This document shows, in pieces, positions 34,343 to 42,914 of a stretch of 64,000 bases of DNA. Every line of letters starts with the position of its first letter. Positions within the stretch are counted from its first letter, which is position 1. The position numbers and the translations under genes were made by a program. Under the pieces are notes generated by a model. That model was given only the letters and a program-made list of their open reading frames with translations. It ran no database searches and was not told where the DNA came from. This DNA comes from Candidatus Borkfalkia ceftriaxoniphila (GTDB lineage: Bacteria > Bacillota > Clostridia > Christensenellales > Borkfalkiaceae), in contig NZ_SDOZ01000002.1 in the NCBI RefSeq assembly GCF_004134775.1, positions 1,462,005 through 1,526,004 on the forward strand, given 5' to 3'.

Positions 34343-34580
34343 CTTTGCAGATTATATCGCAAACAAAACGCCCCCGATTTGCGCGTAAAGCGCTTGGGCG
34401 GGAAAGGTGAATGACCGCCGTTTTATAATAAGGTAGCATCTTAAAAAGGCGGTCAGAGGAAAACGCGGGCGCAGAGCCGCAAATTTATTTGCGGCGAACG
34501 TCGGGGTTTTCCTAAAACTCACGGAAATTTGTTCGTTTCTTTCGAACAAATTTCGTGAACAAACAAAAAAGGAGGAAATT
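34343..34580 (+). promoter_or_regulatory. Structured leader of the maltodextrin importer operon
   Basis: This 238-bp gap holds a TATAAT (34424-34429) without a good -35, flanked by the inverted arms GACCGCC (34413-34419) and GGCGGTC (34448-34454). Two hairpins follow: GCCGCAAA-TTTA-TTTGCGGC (34476-34495) and a long stem with 11 perfect pairs AAATTTGTTCG / CGAACAAATTT (about 34520-34557). The second hairpin ends about 14 bases before AGGAGG. No T run follows, so it is not a terminator. It could control message stability or translation. Confidence 0.5.
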
Positions 34581-36035
34581 ATGACGAAAACCCTGACGGC
34601 AGTCGTCGCGCACATTCTCGTCGTGGTTGCGCTCTTAACGACGTTCGGCATTTTGGGACTTGCGCGGAACGAATCGGAAGGCGCGGATAAATTCACGGGC
34701 GAACTCGAACGCAACGTGAAACTGCGCGTTCTCGAAAACGACACCGCGAAAGAAATGGGATATCTCGACGAACTTTTGGACGCGTTCAACAAAAAATACG
34801 CCTCCTACGGCATCAAGGCAGAGGACGCCAACATGGATCAGTATATCGATCTGGAAAAGGACGGTCCGTACGGTTACGGTCCCGATATCTTATATCAAGC
34901 GAACGACGCTCTGATGAAGTATACTGACGGCAAGCATATCCAGCCCCTTCCCGTGGAAGCACTCGACTGCTACGACGAAGTGTCCGAACAGGCGTGGTCG
35001 GCGTACGCCGCCTCGTATGCGGGCGAAGATTATATTTTCGGCGTCCCCGTCAATATTCAGGGCCCCCTTCTCTATTACCGCAAGGATCTTTTGCCCGCCG
35101 ACTGGCAGACTGCGTGGGATAAGGATCGAAACGGCGTGCCCGATATGGTGGAATACTGGACGGACTTATACGCGTATTCCAAACAGATCAAGAGCGAGAG
35201 CGGCGGCAAAAAATTCGGCTATATGAAATCGCTGTTCGACCCGTATTTTGCGATGGGTTATCTCTTTTCCTACGGCGGTTATATCTTCGGCGACGAGGGA
35301 AGGGATACCAAGGACATCGGGCTGTCCGCGAACGAATCGTACAAGGGCGCTTCCGTCATCCGTCAACTCGCCTCGTCCATGAACGAGGACTGTATCGACG
35401 ACACCATCACGGTGAACGCGTACAGCATGATCGGAAACGGCACCTATTTCGCCACCATGACCACGCCCGACGTGTACACCATGTTCATCAGCGAACTCAC
35501 GCGCGAATATATGCGCAGGGATAAACTCGACCGCGCCGAGGCGGAAAAGAAAGCGAAGGAAAATCTGATCGTGGCGGACATTCCCAAACTTCCCGAGAGC
35601 GGGGATCTGGAGGACAGGAACGGGAAAACCATCGACAGCGTGATGATGGGCGGTATCAACGGCTACGCGGTCAGCGCGTACACCAAAGCGCCCAACGCCG
35701 CGCTCGCGTTCGTGGATTTCGCGACGAGTTACGAGATGATCATGAAACGGAATCAACTGTTGGGCATCGCGCCCGCCCGTGCGGACGTCGCAGAGAGCGT
35801 GGGCGGGCTTTCGGAGACCGTCAACAAAAATCTCGTGGCGGGGCGCATCGAAGTGATGCCCAGCGTGCGCGCCATCGCGCAGGTCTGGACGCCCGCGCAG
35901 ACGTTCTTTTCCGATTTGGCGAAAGATCCCTTCCGCCCGAAAAAAGACCAGAAATACACGGTGGCGGACGCGCTCAAAACCGCTTTGAAAAAAGTGGACG
36001 ACCAGATTTACGCGGCGATCCACACGCTCGCGTAA
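34581..36035 (+). CDS. Maltodextrin-type solute-binding protein with uncleaved anchor
   Basis: This 484-residue family-1 binding protein resembles MalE/CycB. The N-terminal hydrophobic segment (HILVVVALLTTFGILGL, about 11-27) contains no Cys, so it is not a lipoprotein. It is either signal-anchored or cleaved and released, which is unusual for a Gram-positive-type importer. A calcium-loop-like segment DKDRNGVPDMVEY is present near 186-198. The strong AAAAAAGGAGG lies before the ATG. The MalF- and MalG-type permeases follow 13 bases downstream, so it is the substrate-capturing part of the maltodextrin importer. Confidence 0.88.
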   Translation: MTKTLTAVVAHILVVVALLTTFGILGLARNESEGADKFTGELERNVKLRVLENDTAKEMGYLDELLDAFNKKYASYGIKAEDANMDQYIDLEKDGPYGYGPDILYQANDALMKYTDGKHIQPLPVEALDCYDEVSEQAWSAYAASYAGEDYIFGVPVNIQGPLLYYRKDLLPADWQTAWDKDRNGVPDMVEYWTDLYAYSKQIKSESGGKKFGYMKSLFDPYFAMGYLFSYGGYIFGDEGRDTKDIGLSANESYKGASVIRQLASSMNEDCIDDTITVNAYSMIGNGTYFATMTTPDVYTMFISELTREYMRRDKLDRAEAEKKAKENLIVADIPKLPESGDLEDRNGKTIDSVMMGGINGYAVSAYTKAPNAALAFVDFATSYEMIMKRNQLLGIAPARADVAESVGGLSETVNKNLVAGRIEVMPSVRAIAQVWTPAQTFFSDLAKDPFRPKKDQKYTVADALKTALKKVDDQIYAAIHTLA

Positions 36036-36048
36036 AGGGGGAGATCTC

Positions 36049-37395
36049 ATGGCAATGGAAAATATCAAACATCGGTTCGCGGCAAAAACGCAAGGCTTTT
36101 CCCGCGTTCTGAAAGACGGAAACAAAAAGGTCGCCGCCTCGATGGGCCTCATGGGACTGGGGCAGATCCTGTACGGCCAGTGGGCGAAGGGGCTCTTGTA
36201 TATGCTCGCGGAAGTCGGCTTTATCGTATACGTGATCCTGCGCGGCGCGGCGGACCTTTTCGGATTCTTTACCTTGGGCTCCGTCATGTCCAACCCGTGG
36301 CTGGGCATCGAAGGGGATAATTCGACGGTCATGCTCATCATGGGCGTGCTCGCCTTTATAGTCATTATTTTATACGCTACGCTCTATATCTCCAACGTGC
36401 GCGACGTGTTCGCGACACAAAAACGGGTGGAGGAGGGCAAAGCGCCCAAGACGTTCCGCGAAGAATTTGCCGAACTGTTCGATAAAAAGTTCTATCGCAC
36501 CGTTTTATTTTTGCCCGTGATCGGCGTGTGCATTTTCAACGTGCTGCCCATCGTGTTCATGATTCTGGTCGCGTTCACAAATTACGGCGGCGACGTGGTG
36601 CCGCCCGCGCTGGTCGATTGGGTGTGGTTTCAGAACTTTGCCAAAATATTGACGCTGGGACAGTTCGCGCCCACATTTTTCAAGATCTTGTCCTGGAACG
36701 TGGTGTGGGCGGTGCTTTCCACGCTCATCAACTATTTCGGCGGTCTGCTGCTCGCGCTTTTGCTCAATAAAAAGTGCGTGCGCGGCAAAGTGTTCTGGCG
36801 CGCGTTCCCCATACTCGCGTACGCCATTCCGGGATTTATCACGCTTTTGGGGTTCAAGTTCATGTTCTCCTACGGCGGACCCATCAACTTTTATATCACC
36901 GAGGCGGGCAAGACCGCGGTCGGCTTTCTCGATCTGGACGCCAAATGGACGGCGCGCATGATCGGCCTCGGGGTCAACGCCTGGATCAGCGTACCCTCGT
37001 CCATGCTGCTGGCGGCGGGCATTTTGTCCAACGCCAATCAGGACCAGTACGAGGCGGCGCGCATCGACGGCGCCAACGCGGTGCAGCAGTTCTGGTATCT
37101 GACGCTCCCGTTCGTGGTGTTCGCCACCACGCCCGTGCTTATCACGCAGTTTATTGGAAATTTCAATAACTTCGGAATTTTCTATTTCCTGCGCGGCGGC
37201 TTGTATATCGACGGTTATTTTCTCGCCAGCGACACCGACCTTCTCATCAACTGGCTGTATAATCTGTCCATCGACAACAATTACTATTCCATCGGCGCGG
37301 CGATCAGCCTCATCATCTTTATCATCACGTCCGCCATATCGCTCGCCGTCTATGTATTTTCGCCTTCGTACAGGCAGGAGGAAACGTACCGATGA
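36049..37395 (+). CDS. Maltodextrin ABC permease, MalF type
   Basis: This 448-residue permease carries an N-terminal extension of about 150 residues with two or three extra transmembrane helices (GLGQILYGQWAKGLLYML and following), as in other Bacillota MalF proteins. A six-helix core follows. The EAA loop reads YEAARIDGANAVQQFWYLT (about 340-358). It forms the translocation pore with the next gene's product. It is separated from the binding protein by 13 bases with GGGGGAGA, and its stop overlaps the next start by 4 bases. Confidence 0.93.
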   Translation: MAMENIKHRFAAKTQGFSRVLKDGNKKVAASMGLMGLGQILYGQWAKGLLYMLAEVGFIVYVILRGAADLFGFFTLGSVMSNPWLGIEGDNSTVMLIMGVLAFIVIILYATLYISNVRDVFATQKRVEEGKAPKTFREEFAELFDKKFYRTVLFLPVIGVCIFNVLPIVFMILVAFTNYGGDVVPPALVDWVWFQNFAKILTLGQFAPTFFKILSWNVVWAVLSTLINYFGGLLLALLLNKKCVRGKVFWRAFPILAYAIPGFITLLGFKFMFSYGGPINFYITEAGKTAVGFLDLDAKWTARMIGLGVNAWISVPSSMLLAAGILSNANQDQYEAARIDGANAVQQFWYLTLPFVVFATTPVLITQFIGNFNNFGIFYFLRGGLYIDGYFLASDTDLLINWLYNLSIDNNYYSIGAAISLIIFIITSAISLAVYVFSPSYRQEETYR

Positions 37396-38234
37396 GTAAA
37401 AAGAGTATAAAATTGGGAAGAACGGTCGATACCGTCGTCACCTATATCATTCTGATCGTTGTGGCATTTATCTTTTTCTTTCCGTGCCTATGGCTGATCC
37501 TGGCGTCCTTTTCCGAATCGGGCTCCATCTACTCCTTTCAGGGGTTCTTTCCCTCGGCATTCAGTTTCAGAAGTTTCATCACGCTGTTTACGGATACCGC
37601 CATGTACGATTATCCCAACTGGTTCAAAAACACCCTGTTCATCGCCGTGATGGCTTGCATATTAGGCACGTTTCTGACCATTCTGACAGCCTATTGTATG
37701 TCGCGGTTCAAATTCAAGAGCCGCCGCTCGCTCATGAAGACCACCCTCGTTTTGGGAATGTTTCCCTCCTTTATGGGCATGACGGCGGTGTACCTTCTGA
37801 TGACGCAGTTCAATTTTATCAATAATTCCTGGGGACTGATTCTCATCTATTCGGCGGGCGCGCCCATGGGTTACATGGTGCAGAAGGGCTTTTTCGATAC
37901 CATTCCCGCCTCCATCGACGAGGCGGCGCGCATCGACGGCGCGACCAATTTCACCGTTTTCAGAAAGATCATTCTGCCCCTTTCCATGCCCATCATCGTG
38001 TACACCGCGCTCACTTCCTTCACCTGGCCGTGGAGCGATTTCATCCTTCCCAAACTTTTGTTAAAGACCAAAGACACCTGGACGGTCGCGGTCGGGCTGA
38101 TGAGCCTGGGCGATACGGAATTTTCGCGCTTTGCGGCGGGGTCCATTTTCATCGCGGTGCCCATCGTGGTGCTGTACTTCGTGCTGGTAAGATATATGAT
38201 CAACGGAATGGCCGCGGGCGCGGTAAAGGAGTAA
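37392..38234 (+). CDS. Maltodextrin ABC permease, MalG type
   Basis: This 280-residue six-helix permease has the EAA loop DEAARIDGATNFTVFRKI (about 176-193). It pairs with the MalF-type protein and is coupled to it by a 4-base overlap (ATGA). The phosphorylase gene starts 2 bases after its stop. As in the other importers of this window there is no ATP-binding protein in the operon, so a shared MsmX/MsmK-type ATPase encoded elsewhere must drive it. Confidence 0.94.
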   Translation: MSKKSIKLGRTVDTVVTYIILIVVAFIFFFPCLWLILASFSESGSIYSFQGFFPSAFSFRSFITLFTDTAMYDYPNWFKNTLFIAVMACILGTFLTILTAYCMSRFKFKSRRSLMKTTLVLGMFPSFMGMTAVYLLMTQFNFINNSWGLILIYSAGAPMGYMVQKGFFDTIPASIDEAARIDGATNFTVFRKIILPLSMPIIVYTALTSFTWPWSDFILPKLLLKTKDTWTVAVGLMSLGDTEFSRFAAGSIFIAVPIVVLYFVLVRYMINGMAAGAVKE

Positions 38235-38235
38235 T

Positions 38236-40494
38236 ATGGACAAAAACTTATTTTTAAACGATTTGAAATTGCTGGAAACGGAAAACAAGAGCGCCGTACA
38301 ACTGTATAACGAAATTTCCGCGCTCGCCATGCACAGGTTGCAGGCGAGCGCCAAAAAGGGGAAATGCGCGCACTATCTCTCCATCGAATTTCTGATCGGG
38401 CGCGTGTTCTACAACAATCTTTTAGAACTGGGCGTTCTGGAAGAAACGGCGAAAATCCTGAAAAAGAAGGGCGTCGATATTTCCGTGTTCGAGGAGATCG
38501 AGGACGCCGCGCTCGGCAACGGCGGGCTCGGGCGGCTTGCCGCCTGCTATCTCGATTCGGGCGCGGCGGTCGGCGTGCCCTTATACGGCTACGGTATACG
38601 TTATAAGTTCGGGCTTTTCCGCCAGAAATTCGAAAACGGCTTCCAGATCGAAATGCCCGACGACTGGCAGCGCTTCGGCGATCCGTGGAGCGTGCGCCGC
38701 GAACACGAGCGGCAGGTCGTGCATTTTGCGGATATGGACGTCGAGGCGGTGCCCTACGATATGCCGATCGCGGGCAAGCGCGTGAACGTACTTCGCCTCT
38801 ATCAGGCGGAGGGGAGCGAAAGCGCGGAAAAGATCAGCGGCGTTCTCTATCCCGCGGACGATACCGAGGAGGGAAAACTTCTGCGCATCCGCCAGGAATA
38901 CTTTCTTTCCGCCGCGGCCGTCGGCGATATCGTAAAAGAGCACGAAAGGCTGCACGGCGACCTTGCGTCCTTTGCGCAATATAGCGCCGTACAACTCAAC
39001 GATACGCATCCCGTGTTCGCCATTCCCGAACTCATCCGCGTGCTGGTAAAAAAGGGCGTTTCTTACGTGGGCGCGGTGAAGATCGCCAAAGAGACGTTCG
39101 ATTACACCAACCACACCATTCTGCCCGAGGCGTTGGAATGCTGGGACGCGCGGCTCGTGCGGAAAATTCTGCCCGATATCGCGGGGATCTTGCGGGCGCT
39201 TTCGGACACGCAGGCGCGGCTGCACAAAAAACGCGGTTATACGCGTGCAGAAATCGAGCAGACCGCGATCTATCAGCCTAAGAATCAGACCTTTTCCATG
39301 GCGAACGCCGCGGTGTTCGTCGCCGATAAAGTCAACGGCGTGGCGGATATCCATTCGGAGATCATCAAGCGCAAACTGTTCGCCGCGGAGTATCGGCATA
39401 TGCCCGAAAAATTCACGAACGTCACCAACGGCGTGGCGCAGCGGCGGTGGCTGATGCTGGCGAATCCCGAACTTTGCGCGCTCATAGACCGCCGCATCGG
39501 CAAAGAATGGCGGCAGGATTTCGAAAAACTGTCCGAGTTCGGGCATTTTATCTGCGAGCAAAAGACCATATCCGAATTTATCGCCGTCAAGCGCGAAAAG
39601 AAAAATCAACTGTTTTCCCATATCGCGAAACAAGAAAAGACGCAGATGAACGGCGAACGCATGGTGTACGCGCAGGTCAAGCGCCTGCATGAATACAAGC
39701 GCCAACTGATGACTGCGTTCGCGCTCGTGCGGCTGTATCGGGATCTGAAAGAAAACAAACTGCCCGATTTCACGCCTTCGCTGTTCCTGTTCGGCGCGAA
39801 GAGCGCGCCGGGTTATGCGCGCGCCAAGGGCATCATCAAATATATCAACGAAATTATCGCAAAGATCGACGCCGACGACGCCGTGCGCGGGCGGCTCGCA
39901 GGCGTATTCGTCACCGAATACAACGTTTCCTACGCGGAAAAGATCGTCGCCGCGGCGGACGTTTCGCTGCAGGTTTCCACGGCGGGGCTGGAAGCCTCGG
40001 GCACGGGCAACATGAAATTCATGATGAACGGCGCGGTCACGCTGGGCACGATGGACGGCGCGAATATCGAAATCGTCGAAAAAGCGGGCGAAAAGAACAA
40101 TTATATTTTCGGCGCGCGCGTGGAGGAGATCGAGAGGCTGCGCGCGGGCGGCTACGATCCCGCCGCGTATCTCAAAGACCATCCCGAATGGGCAAAGATT
40201 GCCGAAACGCTCGTGGACGGCACCTATTCCGACGGCGGCACGGGCATTTTCCGCGAATTGTACGATTCGCTGCTTGTCGGCGCGAGTTGGCACAAGCCCG
40301 ACCATTATTTCATTTTCCGCGATATCGAAGAATATTATCAGGCGATCCTGCGCGCCAACGCCGATTACGCGCAACGCGAGCGTTTTGCCGAAAAACAATT
40401 GAAAAACGTCGCCAATTCGGCATATTTTTCCTCCGACCGCTCGGTTCTGGAATATGCCGATAAGATCTGGCATATACAAAAAGATGAACGATAA
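38236..40494 (+). CDS. glgP: Glycogen/maltodextrin phosphorylase (GT35)
   Basis: This 752-residue enzyme cleaves the non-reducing end of alpha-1,4-glucan with phosphate to give glucose-1-phosphate. Signature blocks are present: YLSIEFLIGR near 44-53, DIAALGNGGLGRLAAC-type N-terminal region, LNDTHP and NVTNGVAQRRW in the core. The pyridoxal-phosphate lysine lies in EASGTGNMKFMMNG, followed by TMDGANIEI. It is cytoplasmic, and the length is normal for the short bacterial class. GTAAAGGAG precedes the ATG. It is coupled to the importer and to malQ, so the role is intracellular maltodextrin use rather than glycogen turnover alone. Confidence 0.96.
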   Translation: MDKNLFLNDLKLLETENKSAVQLYNEISALAMHRLQASAKKGKCAHYLSIEFLIGRVFYNNLLELGVLEETAKILKKKGVDISVFEEIEDAALGNGGLGRLAACYLDSGAAVGVPLYGYGIRYKFGLFRQKFENGFQIEMPDDWQRFGDPWSVRREHERQVVHFADMDVEAVPYDMPIAGKRVNVLRLYQAEGSESAEKISGVLYPADDTEEGKLLRIRQEYFLSAAAVGDIVKEHERLHGDLASFAQYSAVQLNDTHPVFAIPELIRVLVKKGVSYVGAVKIAKETFDYTNHTILPEALECWDARLVRKILPDIAGILRALSDTQARLHKKRGYTRAEIEQTAIYQPKNQTFSMANAAVFVADKVNGVADIHSEIIKRKLFAAEYRHMPEKFTNVTNGVAQRRWLMLANPELCALIDRRIGKEWRQDFEKLSEFGHFICEQKTISEFIAVKREKKNQLFSHIAKQEKTQMNGERMVYAQVKRLHEYKRQLMTAFALVRLYRDLKENKLPDFTPSLFLFGAKSAPGYARAKGIIKYINEIIAKIDADDAVRGRLAGVFVTEYNVSYAEKIVAAADVSLQVSTAGLEASGTGNMKFMMNGAVTLGTMDGANIEIVEKAGEKNNYIFGARVEEIERLRAGGYDPAAYLKDHPEWAKIAETLVDGTYSDGGTGIFRELYDSLLVGASWHKPDHYFIFRDIEEYYQAILRANADYAQRERFAEKQLKNVANSAYFSSDRSVLEYADKIWHIQKDER

Positions 40495-41974
40495 CAAAGA
40501 TTTGGGAATCCTGTTGCACGTATCTTCCCTGCCTGGTCCTTACGGCATCGGTACGATGGGTAAAGAGGCGTACGCCTTTGTCGATTTTCTGAGCGGGCTT
40601 CATCTGGGGTGGTGGCAGGTCCTGCCGCTCGTGCAGACGGGTTTCGGGGATTCTCCCTATCAGTCGGCGTACAGCGGTTCGGGCAATCCGTATCTCATTG
40701 ATTTAAAAATGCTGCAAGAGGAAGGGCTCTTGCAAAAGCGCGAACTCGCCTGCTGCCGCTCTTTGAAAAACGCGGTCGATTACGGATGTTTGTTCCGCGA
40801 GAAATATGCAATCCTGCGCCGCGCTTTTTCGCGGTTCGATCGCAGCGCGCCCGATTTTTGCGCCTTGAAAGCGGACAACGGATTTCGGGGTTACGCGCTT
40901 TTCATGGCGCTCAAAGAGGCGCACGGCGGCGCCTCTTTCGATACATGGGAGCGCAGATATAAATATGCGCATAGGAACACGCTTGCGAAATTCTGGCGGG
41001 AAAATCAGGACGAGATCGATTTCTGGCTGTTTGCGCAGTGCGAATTTTTGCGGCAGTGGACGGCACTGAAAGCGTACGCGAACGAAAAAGGAGTCAGGAT
41101 CATCGGCGATCTTCCGCTGTACGTGGCGTACGACAGCGCCGACGTGTGGCTGCATCCGGATCTTTTCAAACTGAACGCCGACAGAAGTCCCGAAAAGGTC
41201 GCGGGCGTTCCGCCCGACTATTTTTCGGCGACGGGCCAACTATGGGGCAATCCCGTATATTGCTGGAAGGCGCACGCGCGGGACGGCTACGCCTGGTGGA
41301 TCTCCCGCATGAAACAGGCGTTCGGGCTGTACGATGCGGTGCGGCTCGATCATTTCCGCGGGTTCGACCGCTATTTCGAGATTGACGCGGCGGAAAAAAC
41401 CGCGCAGAACGGAAAATGGCGGCAGGGGCCGGGTAAAGCGCTGTTCGATGCGATCGGATCGGCGCTTGGCCCGCTCGATCTCATCGCGGAAGATCTGGGC
41501 GAGATGGACGAGGGGGTGCTGCGCCTTCTGGAAGAAACGGGTTTTCCGCGCATGAAAGTCATAGAATTTGCATTCGACGGCAATCCGGATAATCCGCATC
41601 TGCCAAAAAATATCGGAAAAAACTGTGTGTGCTATACGGGCACGCACGACAACGACACGCTGTACGGTTACGTGAAAAGCCTGCGAGGGAAAAATCTGCG
41701 CGTGTTCCGCGAAAGCCTGGAAACCGCTTTGCGCGAGCAATCTCTCTCGTTTCCTCTCGCCGATAAAAAAAGCATGGCGGAAGCCATGCTGCTGCTTGCG
41801 TTAAAGAGCCGCGCCGCGCGCAAGATCATACCCGCGCAGGATCTGCTGCTTCTGGACGGCAAAGCGCGCATGAACACGCCCGCGACGCTGGGCGAAAACT
41901 GGAAATTCCGTTTGAAAAAAACGCTTTCGGTCCACGATCTCGCGGCGTCGTTCTTGACGGAATTTCGTGGATGA
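40484..41974 (+). CDS. malQ: 4-alpha-glucanotransferase (amylomaltase, GH77)
   Basis: The start is ATG 40484, beginning MNDNKDLGILLHVSSLPG and overlapping the phosphorylase end by 11 bases; the frame is open from 40454 but that part is phosphorylase in another frame. The protein has 496 residues. GH77 motifs are GDLPLYVAYDSADVW, AVRLDHFRGF (nucleophile Asp near 288), LIAEDLG (acid/base Glu near 334) and TGTHDNDT. It disproportionates short maltodextrins so the phosphorylase can continue, completing the cytoplasmic pathway. Confidence 0.96.
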   Translation: MNDNKDLGILLHVSSLPGPYGIGTMGKEAYAFVDFLSGLHLGWWQVLPLVQTGFGDSPYQSAYSGSGNPYLIDLKMLQEEGLLQKRELACCRSLKNAVDYGCLFREKYAILRRAFSRFDRSAPDFCALKADNGFRGYALFMALKEAHGGASFDTWERRYKYAHRNTLAKFWRENQDEIDFWLFAQCEFLRQWTALKAYANEKGVRIIGDLPLYVAYDSADVWLHPDLFKLNADRSPEKVAGVPPDYFSATGQLWGNPVYCWKAHARDGYAWWISRMKQAFGLYDAVRLDHFRGFDRYFEIDAAEKTAQNGKWRQGPGKALFDAIGSALGPLDLIAEDLGEMDEGVLRLLEETGFPRMKVIEFAFDGNPDNPHLPKNIGKNCVCYTGTHDNDTLYGYVKSLRGKNLRVFRESLETALREQSLSFPLADKKSMAEAMLLLALKSRAARKIIPAQDLLLLDGKARMNTPATLGENWKFRLKKTLSVHDLAASFLTEFRG

Positions 41975-41988
41975 GGTAAAATATAATT

Positions 41989-42168
41989 ATGAAAAAGAAA
42001 ATTTTAATAGGCATCTACGCCGCCGTACAGTTGACCGTGATCGTTTTGATCCCGCTGGGCTTGATTTTCCGTCAACCAATATATTTTTATATCGCCAGTC
42101 CTCTTGCTTTCGTTGCGATCGTATTTATCATCGTTTATTTGAAAAAAACGAGCGAGCCGAAGAAATGA
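41989..42168 (+). CDS. Small membrane protein, 59 residues
   Basis: An ATG at 41989 with GAGGT upstream starts a 59-codon frame beginning MKKKILIGIYAAVQ. It has two predicted transmembrane helices (about 6-26 and 34-51) and a basic C-terminus (LKKTSEPKK). It lies 14 bases after the malQ stop and is probably the last gene of the maltodextrin operon. The strong hydrophobic pattern and ribosome site support real coding. The function is unknown. Confidence 0.65.
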   Translation: MKKKILIGIYAAVQLTVIVLIPLGLIFRQPIYFYIASPLAFVAIVFIIVYLKKTSEPKK

Positions 42169-42170
42169 TC

Positions 42171-42509
42171 TTAGAAAGAATCGGGTTCGGGTATGGGAAC
42201 GCATTTGCCCTCGGCCATGCGTTTGCGGTAAAACAGAAAAGTTTTAACAAAGTCGTCGCGGTAGCGTTCCAAAGACTTTTCGCTTACGTTCAGTTCTTCG
42301 CTCTTTTGTTTTTCAGACAAGGAAAAGGTTTCTGTTTTCAGATAAAGAAAGGAGAATATTTTGCTCTTGTCGTCATGATTTAGATGGTCGTGCGTTTTCC
42401 AATACAGCAAACAGCGCGATATCACGTTGCGCGTTGCGGCAAAAAGCGGATTGTCGGGAAATAGGATCGCCTGCCGCATGAGATTTTCGATATCTTTTGT
42501 CGTTTCCAT
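42171..42509 (-). CDS. Small helix-turn-helix-like protein of unknown function
   Basis: This 112-residue protein on the minus strand starts behind AAGGA. The N-terminal half is helical (ENLMRQAILFPDNPLFAATR). The C-terminal half contains LSEKQKSEELNVSEKSLERY, which has the spacing of a helix-turn-helix like sigma-factor region 4. It may be a DNA-binding regulator. It ends two bases past the convergent small membrane gene, with no terminator between. It is divergent from a second small gene at 42641, and a palindrome lies between them (42557-42575). Confidence 0.6.
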   Translation of the reverse strand: METTKDIENLMRQAILFPDNPLFAATRNVISRCLLYWKTHDHLNHDDKSKIFSFLYLKTETFSLSEKQKSEELNVSEKSLERYRDDFVKTFLFYRKRMAEGKCVPIPEPDSF

Positions 42510-42556
42510 AAAAATCCTTTTTTTACGAACAGTATAAAGGATTTTACAGATTGGAT

Positions 42557-42575
42557 ATCGTCAGATTTTGACGAT
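42557..42575. promoter_or_regulatory. Palindrome between divergent small genes
   Basis: ATCGTCA-GATTT-TGACGAT is a perfect 7-bp inverted repeat midway between the two starts. An extended -10 TGTTATAAT (TATAAT 42596-42601) follows for the plus-strand gene. This is a candidate operator, perhaps for the HTH-like protein itself. Confidence 0.5.
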
Positions 42576-42640
42576 TTGTATATTTTGGATTATGTTATAA
42601 TTCGTTCTGTTCGAAAATCTAACGAGGCGTGGGGTGGATT

Positions 42641-42853
42641 ATGCAAGGGTACGTGTTTGTACAGAGTGAAGAGGAATATGAAACGGGCGAACAGCCGCAG
42701 CAAGGCAGTTGCATACGAATTGATCTTGAGGGCTTGCGTTTTTTATGCGAAAAGCTGAAGGATTACATCGAAGATTATCCCAATTATCACTTTCGTCTGA
42801 AAACGTCGGGCGGACAAAATCTTTATCTTTGTCTGCGGATCAAACAAAACTGA
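42641..42853 (+). CDS. Small protein of unknown function, 70 residues
   Basis: I start at ATG 42641 after GGGGTGG; an in-frame GTG at 42629 would add 4 residues. The product has 70 residues, with an acidic segment QSEEEYETGEQPQQG, a helix RIDLEGLRFLCEKLKDYIED and a short beta-like C-terminus NLYLCLRIKQN. No family was recognised. It has its own promoter region and is followed by a strong terminator, which supports expression as a single gene divergent from the HTH-like gene. Confidence 0.55.
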   Translation: MQGYVFVQSEEEYETGEQPQQGSCIRIDLEGLRFLCEKLKDYIEDYPNYHFRLKTSGGQNLYLCLRIKQN

Positions 42854-42891
42854 AAAGCGAAAGGCGCGTAATCTCGCGCCTTTCGCTTTTT
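42853..42891. terminator. Bidirectional terminator
   Basis: A 16-bp perfect stem AAAAGCGAAAGGCGCG / CGCGCCTTTCGCTTTT (42853-42868, 42875-42890) lies between the 70-residue protein gene and the convergent DeoR gene. Confidence 0.9.
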
Positions 42892-42914
42892 GAATCTTTA
42901 TCGGAATATTTTAT

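Noticed and set aside
38581..40497. A 638-codon minus-strand frame opposite the phosphorylase
   Set aside because: It is antisense to a canonical GT35 enzyme, with low-complexity Arg/Phe/His composition and no start signal.
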